In this document: positions 23,559 through 31,982 of the stretch, piece by piece | Numbering within the stretch: position 1 is the first letter of the stretch | Layout: each line of letters opens with the position of its first letter | NCBI GenBank assembly: GCA_018813505.1 | Contig: JAHJBM010000061.1 | Span: forward strand, 1 to 33,690 | Direction: 5' to 3' | From: Microcaldota archaeon | GTDB taxonomy: Archaea > Micrarchaeota > Micrarchaeia > Anstonellales > Bilamarchaeaceae | Length of the DNA: 33,690 nucleotides | Made by a program: the position numbers and the translations under genes | The notes under the pieces: generated by a model | Databases searched by the model: none | Seen by the model: the letters and a program-made list of their open reading frames with translations, nothing else | What the model was told of the DNA's origin: nothing

Positions 23559-26255
23559 TTAGGACCGCCTGCGCCTCCCAGAATTGCCTCTTGCGACTCT
23601 TCTTGCATGCCTGACTGCAGGTCTTCTGCCTCTTCTTGCACTTGGACCTTGACCTTCATCAGATTCTACAGGCGGTGCGTTATCAGGAGGAGCACCACCC
23701 TGATCTTGTTGGACTGGAGGCTGCGTATTTTGATCCTGTTGTTGCTCTGCCGGAGGCGCTCTTTGGAGATATATGCCTTCTACAACATAGCCTTCTGGAA
23801 CATTACCTTCTGCATTAGATTGACTGATAATGCTGAATGCAGGAATCCTTCCAAGAACCTGAAGAGCTTGATCAAGCCTTCCTGCTTCAAGATGACGCAT
23901 ACCAAACCTGTATGGCCTGCCGCCACTCACGGTTTCTGCAGCACGCATGCTACCATCACCGCTTGACCTTAGGCTAGTGAGGCGACTGAGTATTGCCTGA
24001 TTGAGACGCCTTGCATGTTGCTGGGCTTGTCTTTGCACATTCGGTTCTGATAAATGCCCCTCATTCTCACTGATAAACTGCGTTGCTTCAATATAGCATT
24101 GCCAAACATCTTCGCCAAGATACAGAACGCCTGGTCGTGGCACAACCGCAAGCGCTTCTGACGGGCGCGGCACTCCACCTCTTCTTGCGCGGCGTATCAG
24201 CCCTGGATTTATTTCCAGCCCCACCGTGCCTGCAACAGGACTGCTTATTGGGTTAAGCCTTCCTCCAGGACCGACATCAAAACGGCCTCCGAGGCCAACC
24301 GTTACTGCAACCCCAGGATAAACTTCTGCACTGCCCCTAAGATAGGTCGGTTCAACCTGCAGAACATTTGTCTGGGCTTCTTCACCGCCAAAGCGATATT
24401 GCAACCTTGCCCCGAACCCCCATGAAACAGCACGACCTCTTAATCGGGTCATGAAATCGACGTTGAACTCTCCCCCTGCACGATATTCATCAAGCAGCAT
24501 GCCAACCAGGGGCGTGGTCGAATATCTCACAGTCCCGAATCGTTGTCCCCTTCTGCTTAGTGGAGAATTAAAAGAGACCGTAAAATAACCAAGAACGTTT
24601 GGATCGTATTCAAGTTCACCGTTCCTGCCCCTTCCCATCTGTGTTCCGGTCATCATTACACCGACCCGGTCAAGGGTGAATACGCGTTCTGTCGGATAAT
24701 GGATTCTTATCTCTACACCTGACACACCAATGCGCGGCACAAACGAATCATTAAGCTGCGGTCCAAGTTGCAAAGAACCTTCAGGACCACCTGGAACTGT
24801 TATGGCTTCAAAAGTCTGTCCACCAAAAGAGCCGCTGCAGTGTGCGATGATCTCAAGCGGAACCCTTCCCAGATGAGTACCTAGGCTTATACCGAGATCA
24901 AGGGTACCGATATGTGCAGTACCTTCTATTGGTATCGGTGCACCAACGCGTTCACGGTCTTGATATTCCTGCGCAGTTGCATTGGCATGAACCAAGTCGT
25001 ATGCCATGCCGGTCCAGATATTGAGTACGCGAAAACCATAATCGCTGATGTGACCTTCGCGCATCATCCGATTGAATAATTCCCAGTTGTTTTCGTTTTC
25101 AGAACCAAAGTCAAACTGAACACGGAACTGACCGAGCCTCAAAACAGTAATGCCTTCCTGATTCAACGACACCACGTATCTATGGCTTGCATCATCAATA
25201 GCAAATGACAATGGATTGCCTCTTCCACGCATGTCATCAAGAATCCGCATTGCTTCATCAACATCAACTGCATGGCCCTCATGACCAAGTGAAGTCAGGA
25301 GTGCGCTGAACTGGCTGGTTTGCGTGAACTCGTTCCCACGCTCATGAAGCACAATCAGATCACGAAGGAAATTTTCGACATACGTATCGCGCATTGATCC
25401 ACTGACATAGGCAGCAGAAAATGTAGCTAAAGAGGTGACAAGACTGTTTGCCTGTGCCTGCGCATTTGGATCGGCGCCATAAGAAAATAAAAGATTGAGG
25501 CTGGCTTGTCCGGCGGCAACGAAAAAGTCCGGGACTCCCTCGCCTGTTACGACATTCCCGATTCCATATTCAAAAGTTCTTTGTGGCATTTCTATAGGTA
25601 CATGTCCTCCAGTACCTTCAACGTCCTCCTCGGCAGGGACTGCAACTTCTTCATCCGATTCTACCCTTACCGGCACAGCAGACATTGCACGCTGATGTGA
25701 GATGGAGACAACTGCACGTATGATAGCATTATTTGCATATGATCCGTTCATGAAATCACGAAGTGTGCGTTCATCACCGCTTAACCCCGATGTGCTGCCA
25801 GTACTGATAGTTCTTAGCGCTTCTTCAAGCGCATTGCCATATCTTCCGAACATGACTGTTGTTCCTGGCTCAGCCGCTTCTGTAAGAGTTACAAGCCTGT
25901 TCAGTGATGTGATAAACGCAGTACCAAAAATACGTATTGCAGCAGCTGTCTGTTCTTCACCTTCTCTTATCTGGCCTGACTGCTCAAGATCCCTGAAAAC
26001 AGATTCACGCACCGCCTGATCTGCAGGACTGCTGCGATTTGAATCAGTAACGATCCTCAGGATTTCCAATAATTGCATTGCAGTCTCCGCTGCATCTGCA
26101 ACCGTTGCCAGATTGCGCGGATGCTCAGATGCATCGGTCAGTCCAAAAACTACGCCAACCATTGATGATAATTCCCGCCGATTGAATAGTGGCTGTGATG
26201 CCACTGGAGTAGAAAATCTGTCTCTTTCTTCCGGACCTTTGTGCCGTATCGCCAT
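23559..26255 (-). CDS. 898-aa protein with beta-barrel-like central region, unknown function
   Basis: It starts with GGTGACTAAAA-ATG 10 bases after the 55-aa lipoprotein stop. No signal peptide is visible. Residues 1-420 are mostly helical (LATVADAAETAMQLLEIL; SISHQRAMSAVPVRVES). From about 430 to 670 there are repeated short amphipathic beta strands separated by Gly/Asn turns, such as GYFTVSFNSPL, FGTVRYSTTPLVG, AVSWGFGARLQYRF and GVAVTVGLGGRFDVGPG, typical of porin-like barrels in bacteria. After another helical part, a Gln/Pro linker (EQQQDQNTQPPVQQDQ) and an Arg-rich tail (RRGRRPAVRHARRVA) close the protein. Surface or membrane location is inferred. Confidence 0.7.
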   Translation of the reverse strand: MAIRHKGPEERDRFSTPVASQPLFNRRELSSMVGVVFGLTDASEHPRNLATVADAAETAMQLLEILRIVTDSNRSSPADQAVRESVFRDLEQSGQIREGEEQTAAAIRIFGTAFITSLNRLVTLTEAAEPGTTVMFGRYGNALEEALRTISTGSTSGLSGDERTLRDFMNGSYANNAIIRAVVSISHQRAMSAVPVRVESDEEVAVPAEEDVEGTGGHVPIEMPQRTFEYGIGNVVTGEGVPDFFVAAGQASLNLLFSYGADPNAQAQANSLVTSLATFSAAYVSGSMRDTYVENFLRDLIVLHERGNEFTQTSQFSALLTSLGHEGHAVDVDEAMRILDDMRGRGNPLSFAIDDASHRYVVSLNQEGITVLRLGQFRVQFDFGSENENNWELFNRMMREGHISDYGFRVLNIWTGMAYDLVHANATAQEYQDRERVGAPIPIEGTAHIGTLDLGISLGTHLGRVPLEIIAHCSGSFGGQTFEAITVPGGPEGSLQLGPQLNDSFVPRIGVSGVEIRIHYPTERVFTLDRVGVMMTGTQMGRGRNGELEYDPNVLGYFTVSFNSPLSRRGQRFGTVRYSTTPLVGMLLDEYRAGGEFNVDFMTRLRGRAVSWGFGARLQYRFGGEEAQTNVLQVEPTYLRGSAEVYPGVAVTVGLGGRFDVGPGGRLNPISSPVAGTVGLEINPGLIRRARRGGVPRPSEALAVVPRPGVLYLGEDVWQCYIEATQFISENEGHLSEPNVQRQAQQHARRLNQAILSRLTSLRSSGDGSMRAAETVSGGRPYRFGMRHLEAGRLDQALQVLGRIPAFSIISQSNAEGNVPEGYVVEGIYLQRAPPAEQQQDQNTQPPVQQDQGGAPPDNAPPVESDEGQGPSARRGRRPAVRHARRVARGNSGRRRRS

Positions 26256-26265
26256 TTTTAGTCAC

Positions 26266-26433
26266 CTATATTGTGAATTCTAATTCGGGTGGATAATTAA
26301 AAAAGTGATCCACTTGTTGACCAGCACCGCATCCAGATAAATTAAATGCAACTATTGCAGCAACCGCAGCTTTTTTTGCATGTAATACCATGCGCTGAGC
26401 AAACGTTCGCTGTGCCCTTGTTCTGCTGTCCAT
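26266..26433 (-). CDS. 55-aa predicted lipoprotein
   Basis: A short frame with the strongest ribosome site of the window, AAAAGGAGGTGAAAGG-ATG. The product starts MDSRTRAQRTFAQRMVLHAK, then AAVAAIVAFNLSGC with the lipobox Cys at residue 35, leaving a mature lipopeptide of 21 residues (CGAGQQVDHFF...EFTI). The pattern of basic n-region, Ala-rich hydrophobic core and LSGC equals that of the 265-aa lipoprotein just upstream (SLFGC). Its stop is 10 bases before the 898-aa gene, suggesting coupling. A very small lipoprotein could act as a subunit, anchor or chaperone of the neighbour. Confidence 0.7.
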   Translation of the reverse strand: MDSRTRAQRTFAQRMVLHAKKAAVAAIVAFNLSGCGAGQQVDHFFNYPPELEFTI

Positions 26434-26663
26434 CCTTTCACCTCCTTTTTTTCTCCATCCACCACTACTATATTACTACAATATTATCTTCTTACTATCT
26501 TCGTCGTTTTCTTACTGTGTTCTTATCCGACGCAGTCATCAGTTTCTCTTATGCTGCGTCAGCCATTGATGTGTTATTGCTGGATTGACTTCTTGCTGTT
26601 TTCATCGTTTTCATTTGGATTTTCTTGAGCGTTTGCATAAACAATGCAATACGGTGTTTCTTC
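26434..26663 (-). other. Non-coding leader between the two lipoprotein genes
   Basis: About 230 bases without a convincing gene; a 29-codon frame starting MQTLKKIQMK has no ribosome site. The stretch is A-rich in the sense of transcription (many AAGAAGATAATA runs) and contains a 7-bp inverted repeat GACGCAG...CTGCGTC (26529-26535 and 26554-26560) and an AATATTGTAGTAATATAG stretch that could act as promoter for the 55-aa lipoprotein. Confidence 0.4.
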
Positions 26664-27461
26664 TCATTCTTCCGGTCTTCCTGCCGTTGGCCTTCTTCCG
26701 CGTATCGCAATCGTTGTAACTGAAAGATGATTCTCAATTGGAATGGTATGAACTGGAATAGCAGTACATAATGCGTCCCATTCAGGAAGGTGTGATATCG
26801 TAGCTGGATCCGATGGCTGAAGTGTTGGTGAACCGTCTTCATTGACTACCAATGTGAATAGGATATCCAGTTCCCCATTAATTCTTCTTGGTATCCAGGC
26901 CGGATCCTGTGCTGCTCCTGTTTGCGATGGATCAACACTGGCAACAACATCCGCTATCCTTCCATTCGGTAATCTAACACCACGCATGACACGACCGATA
27001 TATCTTGGCTGGTTCCTGTCCTCATCCATCATGGAATTTGGATCCCATGCTGGATTGATAACATATATGATTTCATCCGCAGGAGCAAAACTTACCTGAT
27101 GGTAATCTATCCATGTAAACCCCACATCGCAATCATGGGTCTGGCAAAATGCCATGAAATCCTGTGGCGGTTGGTTAGGAACGTTGACAGTCACCTGTGT
27201 TGTAGCGACAGTAATACGATTCCCATTAGGAGAACGCCCCCGACTAATACTTATCGGATGGCTCATATCATACGTAGTGCCAAGCGGAACAGGTTGTACC
27301 TCGCGTACTGCAAATACAGAAGGCGTATGCGTTCCTGAGAAAGGATATCTGTCACCACCGCAACCAAATAGACTTAATGCAACTAATCCGGCAGTAGCAG
27401 CTCTTTGTGCACAGAGTTTTATATGCCCGACAGAATCATTCTGTTTTCCTGTAACTCCCAT
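26664..27461 (-). CDS. 265-aa lipoprotein, paralogue of the C-terminus of the giant exported protein
   Basis: Ribosome site GAGGTGAAAAT before ATG 27461. A polar n-region (1-20) and Ala-rich core end in SLFGC, with lipobox C34. Residues about 57-265 align from PVPLGTTY to the terminal RGRRPTAGRPEE with the last 221 residues of the 1407-aa protein encoded upstream. The shared core includes QVTVNVPNQ, FCQTHDCDV, FTWIDYH, MMDEDRNQPRYIGRV and LFTLVVN. The only large difference is an 11-residue insertion in the giant. Two Cys in CQTHDC are conserved in both and may form a disulfide. The domain, about 210 residues and beta-rich, matches nothing I know. Confidence 0.75.
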   Translation of the reverse strand: MGVTGKQNDSVGHIKLCAQRAATAGLVALSLFGCGGDRYPFSGTHTPSVFAVREVQPVPLGTTYDMSHPISISRGRSPNGNRITVATTQVTVNVPNQPPQDFMAFCQTHDCDVGFTWIDYHQVSFAPADEIIYVINPAWDPNSMMDEDRNQPRYIGRVMRGVRLPNGRIADVVASVDPSQTGAAQDPAWIPRRINGELDILFTLVVNEDGSPTLQPSDPATISHLPEWDALCTAIPVHTIPIENHLSVTTIAIRGRRPTAGRPEE

Positions 27462-28215
27462 ATTTTCACCTCGTTCTACCTCATCAAACTATGTATGAAA
27501 TACGATGCAGCACTTAACTGCATCACCCAGATATAATTGCTAATACGACTTCTCATTCTTCCGGTCTTCCTGCCGTTGGCCTTCTTCCGCGTATGACAAA
27601 TGATGTGACTGAAAGGTTATCCTCAATTGGAATGATGTGCTGAGGTATGGCAGTGTAGAAATTACTCCACTGCGGAAGTCTTGTCACTGCACCGAGATCC
27701 GATGGCTGAAGTGTTGGTGTACCGTCATCATTAACTACCAATGTAAACAATATGACGAAGCTGCGATCAGCATTTCTACTTGGTGTCCATGCGGTGTCAG
27801 GAGTACCGGTTGGTGAAGGTTCGATGCGGATAACCGCATCGCCGATGCTTCCATCAGGCAATCTGATATTACGGACTACGCGACCGATATATCTTGGCTG
27901 GTTCCGGTCCTCATCCATCATGGAATATTGATTCCATGCCGGATTGACGACATATATTATCTCTTCCGATGTGGTTGGCCTACGCGCCTCATCAGTTACA
28001 ATTGGTGCGCCAGTTCCTACCAAATGATAATCAATCCAGGTAAAAGTAACGTCACAATCATGAGTCTGACAGAATGACATGAAATCCTGTGCAAGCTGGT
28101 TAGGAACGTTTACGGTCACCTGCGCGGTTGCAGTAGTAACACGATGGCCTAGATAGCGACCACGGCCCATGCTGACCATTGGACTCAACTCGTATGTTGT
28201 CCCCAGCGGAACAGG
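26664..28215. repeat. Duplicated C-terminal domain coding region (two direct copies)
   Basis: Copy 1 is 26664-27293 and copy 2 27553-28215, in the same orientation. The final 46 bases, running through and past the stop codon, are identical by eye (from CTTCTCATTCTTCC to CTTCCGCGTAT), and long blocks such as those coding for DEDRNQPRYIGRV are nearly so. The protein copies are roughly two-thirds identical by eye. The identity beyond the stop indicates a DNA-level duplication or recent gene conversion. Confidence 0.8.
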
Positions 28216-31200
28216 ATCTGCACCTCTGATAAGTACTGAAGGTTCAGGCATCCCTGAGAAATCATGGGCAAGGTATACAACTATATTTTCAGCAAGCATT
28301 ATTGCCTCGTCAGGATCTAAAAGAGCGTCGTAATCAGGTGCAAAATGATCGCGACCAGATCCATTGGAAAATCTTTGTCTCGCCCCAACAAGAACATCAA
28401 GAGCAGCCAATGCCCTTCTTACATATTGTGAACGCTGATCATCAGAACGTGCAAGATCGCGTATTGTATAACCAGCGTCCCCAAGCGCCCCAGGGGCAGA
28501 TTCAGCCAGCATTGTAGTTATCTGGGCAATCCTAAGATCTAATATTGAGAAAGTTACGGCATTTGTATTTTCAAGCATTTGTGCAGGCGAATGCTCTCCC
28601 CCGGAACTCGAGAAATTAAGTTCAGCATAATCTCTTGTTAATTGTTCAACCCGTTGGCGCAGAGCATTGTAATCAGCATCGCTTAGTCTTAAACACGCAG
28701 GTGCATTTGGATCCAGTCTTAATGCATTTAATCTTTGGAGTTGGGAATACAAGTGACCCCAGTATTCAAGCTCAATACGTTCGTAACGTTGACCATCTGA
28801 GGTTGTTTGATTGCTCAAAGGAACGTCAGTTAATATCCCTGGAAAATCAAAAAGAAACGGAGGAGTATCAACAGGACTTGCTTCAGTAGGAGCGGCATAA
28901 CGTCCAATTACTGGATTTAATTCACGCCCTGCACCGAGAAGTGTAGGCAACGCAGTTGTACTAAGTTCTAAACTAGATCCTTCAGCTGATGAGGATCTTA
29001 GTGATAATATAAGATTTACCCACCTTCTTGCTGTAATTGTTGCTGCTTCTTGTGAATCGGTAATCTCTTCATCCTCTGGATAATTGAAAGCTCGGGAGAT
29101 TAAACGTTCTGCTACAGTATCAGACACACCAACCACAGGAGGGGCTAATGCACTAATTGCTCTTTCGGCTATGTGACGGGGCAAACCAGTATGATAGAAC
29201 GGATCTATACCTGGAGTGAATGTCCATTGGTATAATGTTTCTGCCATTGTACCCATATCAATAACTGATCGCGGAACAGTTGAAGCAGAATTTTGTCTGA
29301 ACGGAGAATGCGTGGCAAATGTTTGACCAGTTGCAGATGCAAGAAGACTAAGCGCCATTTCAAATGCTTCGTCGCATCTTTGGAATGCAGAAACAACATC
29401 AGGACGCTCTAATATGGCTTGCCTTCGGACATAGGCATCAGAAGCATCAGCTGGAATTTCTCCGATTTCAATATTAGCCTGTCTTATTGTTTCTTCAAGT
29501 GCAGTGAGATTAGCAATCCATTGAGTTGCATTTGTGATATATGGACTGTCTTCAGATATACCGGATGCGCGAGCCAAATCGAGAGCATTGATTAAAAGAT
29601 CTCTTGCAGTCCTTACTCTACTCCAATGGTATGGATAGTTTCGACTATCGTTAAGAAGTACGTTCTCAGAAATTGGTTCACCTTCAGCATCTCTAAGAGG
29701 ATACGGTTCTGGCTCATCTGCAGCACGCAGACGTGGATCATTTGGATTTTCACTACTGAAATATCTCATATATCTTATTCTGGATACTTCCAAAGAGGTA
29801 ATAATATTAGTCAAACGATCTGCTGCTTGAGATTCAGCATTAGGAGCCATGAGACATAGGGCAAGTATAAGTGATTGCCTGGAAGTTTCAAGAGTAAATT
29901 GTCTATTGGTCATTAACATATCACGCACAGCAGTCTCTGCAGCTGCTGTTGACATTGGCGGGGTTGATGGATGCGAACGTATGTATTCCTGTATCATGGC
30001 ATTGCGCACAGGAACAGGGTAGACTCTAAATATATTATAATCAGGAGCAAGGACTGACGCCAATGCAACAGCATAACGCTCAACATAAGTACGCTGTAAT
30101 GCACCATTGTTAGCTTGGAGATTTGGTGCCACATCAGCTCGATTGGCATAGCGTGCAGTAGCTATAAGTAATGGAACTACTTGACTATCGTATTCCGCAG
30201 CCTGCCTGCGCGCAAAAACATCATAAAATGAAAGCCTGCCATTGCTCTCAGCTAAAAGCGTTGATGCTTCGGTTGATCGTTGTTGGAGAATTACCTGAAG
30301 GTGTGTTGGGGAATAATCTAAAGTTATAGAACGGCCATTTGAATCAGTTGCAGATGTACTGATACCGCCAAAGTCTGATGGCAATACCCCATCAAGAACT
30401 GCTTGTCCTATCAATGTTACAAGTGCCCCTCTTGGATTGATCACAAATGTCTGTAAAAGATTTGCATAATATGTTTGTTCTTGTGTAAATATTTGATTTG
30501 CATTTCTAAAATGCTGACCTGCCAATGCAGAATTCTGAGGTGGAATAGTAGTGTTTCCGGGAGTAACGCGTGTCAACCACGTACTTCTTTCTTCATCAGT
30601 TCCTGCGCCAAGAAGTACTGCCGCCTGCACAAGATCTGCAAGCATACGTTGTCGTGGTCCTTCACCAAGAAGCCACATATCTTGCGCAAGTCCGTTTGCT
30701 ATTCTTAATGCAAGTGCACGATCTTCTGGAGTTCTATGTTCATCTGTAGCAATAGTACTTACTGAAGTATAAATCGGATGAACAAAACCGACCAGATCAT
30801 TAGAAGCATTGGCAATGGTTGCTGGAAATTCGCGCAAGGGAGTTTCTGTTTGAGGTTGTTCTGCTCGAGGTTGTTCTGCTCGAGGTTGCTCTGCTTGAGG
30901 CGCTTCTCTAGGAGGTGGACGTACAGGAGGTTGAGCAGCAGGTTGCGGTATTAGTGCAGGAGTTGGTGGAGTAACACGTCGCGGAGGTGCTGCTGGTGGA
31001 GGAACATAAGATGCTGGTATTTCTGGAGTTCCATTTGCTGCTCGATCACCAGTTGCCCCAGGTGGAGTAGTAGAATGTATCACAGGTGGAGGTGAAGTGG
31101 CTAAACCTGAAGCAAGCGCATGTGCATTTGAAGCCCCCATCACAACAGTTAATCTCATCTGAAGTTGGTTTATTGCTTCTGGATTTAGTAATGCAGTTGG

Positions 31201-31785
31201 ATCCCCAAGACCGGCCACTGCTGGAAACGATTCAGTGCCACCAGCAAATCTAATGGCAGTACTGAGCCATGATCTAAGTTGATCAAACCTTTCCTGATAA
31301 TACTCATTTTCATCTTGACCATCAGCACGAGGACCACCGATTGGAATCACTGACGTTCCGCCTTCAGGTGTAAGTAGTGCATTTAGTTGTACAATTGAAT
31401 CAATAAGTCTGCGCATGTTTAAATCCATGCTGCCAATACGCTGAGAATCTGAACCAAGTTGACTCAGTTGTTGTTCAAAAAGTTGTCTTAATCCTGCTAG
31501 ACTTTCAGCCATATTAGCACGAATATCTGATAATGTAGGTTCTACAGTACGCCTTTGCTCTTTTGCTGAATCATCCAATGGACGTTTAAACATCATACTC
31601 ACGATCTCATCCCCATGTGGTTCTGCTACAGCAGGTTGTTGTATCGACAACAATCCAGCAACCATTAAAGCGCGAAACCATCTAATTCTACTAGTATTAT
31701 ACCGATGGCTAGACTTTAAAACATGCCCATTGCTATCAGAGGGAGGTTCATGGGGATGTAATTTTCGGCCAACCATATTAATCAC
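27553..31785 (-). CDS. Giant exported Pro-rich protein (about 1407 aa)
   Basis: The frame starts at a GTG (31785); the ATG at 31776, preceded by TGTGATTA, is more likely. A 34-residue polar extension precedes the hydrophobic core (ALMVAGLLSI) and an AVA cleavage motif (48-51). Residues about 60-150 are helical, with coiled-coil-like text (LAGLRQLFEQQLSQLGSDSQ). Residues about 230-320 are Pro/Ala-rich with three EQPRA-type repeats. The following 800 residues are helical and Asn/Ser/Thr-rich. The final 221 are the beta-rich domain shared with the 265-aa lipoprotein. No transmembrane anchor is evident. The architecture is that of a surface stalk or fibre-like protein; the function is unknown. 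Confidence 0.75.
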   Translation of the reverse strand: MINMVGRKLHPHEPPSDSNGHVLKSSHRYNTSRIRWFRALMVAGLLSIQQPAVAEPHGDEIVSMMFKRPLDDSAKEQRRTVEPTLSDIRANMAESLAGLRQLFEQQLSQLGSDSQRIGSMDLNMRRLIDSIVQLNALLTPEGGTSVIPIGGPRADGQDENEYYQERFDQLRSWLSTAIRFAGGTESFPAVAGLGDPTALLNPEAINQLQMRLTVVMGASNAHALASGLATSPPPVIHSTTPPGATGDRAANGTPEIPASYVPPPAAPPRRVTPPTPALIPQPAAQPPVRPPPREAPQAEQPRAEQPRAEQPQTETPLREFPATIANASNDLVGFVHPIYTSVSTIATDEHRTPEDRALALRIANGLAQDMWLLGEGPRQRMLADLVQAAVLLGAGTDEERSTWLTRVTPGNTTIPPQNSALAGQHFRNANQIFTQEQTYYANLLQTFVINPRGALVTLIGQAVLDGVLPSDFGGISTSATDSNGRSITLDYSPTHLQVILQQRSTEASTLLAESNGRLSFYDVFARRQAAEYDSQVVPLLIATARYANRADVAPNLQANNGALQRTYVERYAVALASVLAPDYNIFRVYPVPVRNAMIQEYIRSHPSTPPMSTAAAETAVRDMLMTNRQFTLETSRQSLILALCLMAPNAESQAADRLTNIITSLEVSRIRYMRYFSSENPNDPRLRAADEPEPYPLRDAEGEPISENVLLNDSRNYPYHWSRVRTARDLLINALDLARASGISEDSPYITNATQWIANLTALEETIRQANIEIGEIPADASDAYVRRQAILERPDVVSAFQRCDEAFEMALSLLASATGQTFATHSPFRQNSASTVPRSVIDMGTMAETLYQWTFTPGIDPFYHTGLPRHIAERAISALAPPVVGVSDTVAERLISRAFNYPEDEEITDSQEAATITARRWVNLILSLRSSSAEGSSLELSTTALPTLLGAGRELNPVIGRYAAPTEASPVDTPPFLFDFPGILTDVPLSNQTTSDGQRYERIELEYWGHLYSQLQRLNALRLDPNAPACLRLSDADYNALRQRVEQLTRDYAELNFSSSGGEHSPAQMLENTNAVTFSILDLRIAQITTMLAESAPGALGDAGYTIRDLARSDDQRSQYVRRALAALDVLVGARQRFSNGSGRDHFAPDYDALLDPDEAIMLAENIVVYLAHDFSGMPEPSVLIRGADPVPLGTTYELSPMVSMGRGRYLGHRVTTATAQVTVNVPNQLAQDFMSFCQTHDCDVTFTWIDYHLVGTGAPIVTDEARRPTTSEEIIYVVNPAWNQYSMMDEDRNQPRYIGRVVRNIRLPDGSIGDAVIRIEPSPTGTPDTAWTPSRNADRSFVILFTLVVNDDGTPTLQPSDLGAVTRLPQWSNFYTAIPQHIIPIEDNLSVTSFVIRGRRPTAGRPEE
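30854..30898. repeat. 15-bp tandem repeat, three copies, coding for a Pro-rich linker
   Basis: GGTTGTTCTGCTCGA occurs twice exactly (30854-30868, 30869-30883) and once with two changes (30884-30898). On the coding strand it encodes the pentapeptide repeat RAEQP within the Pro-rich linker of the giant protein. The copy number is likely to vary between strains. Confidence 0.85.
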
Positions 31786-31800
31786 ATAATTGAATCAGAA

Positions 31801-31858
31801 ATTCCGAAAATTTCCCCAAGAATGGCAGATTAAACTGCCATGATTAGAAATTACGGAA
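31801..31858. promoter_or_regulatory. 57-bp imperfect palindrome upstream of the giant gene
   Basis: An inner perfect repeat ATGGCAG (31822-31828) / CTGCCAT (31835-31841) around ATTAAA is flanked by an outer pair TTCCGAAAATTTC (31802-31814) / GAAATTACGGAA (31847-31858). The centre, TTTAAT on the minus strand, could be the TATA box, about 55 bases before the ATG at 31776. A repressor or activator bound here would control the block. The 197 bases between the giant gene and the HD gene otherwise hold nothing recognisable. Confidence 0.45.
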
Positions 31859-31982
31859 AAGTTACCAATCCAGCCCCCCGAAATCAGCAACACTCAAGTA
31901 TATTATCTAAAACAAACACATTATAAACAAGTGTCTCAATACCGACGATAAAAGAACGAGCAACAAAAACAACAATATAATC

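Noticed and set aside
26549..26842. 97-codon minus-strand frame overlapping the 265-aa lipoprotein
   Set aside because: It is out of frame with a well-supported gene for most of its length, and its unique tail of about 30 codons lacks a ribosome site.
30854..30898. CRISPR-like repeat
   Set aside because: The units are contiguous, 15 bp, in frame and coding for RAEQP; there are no spacers.
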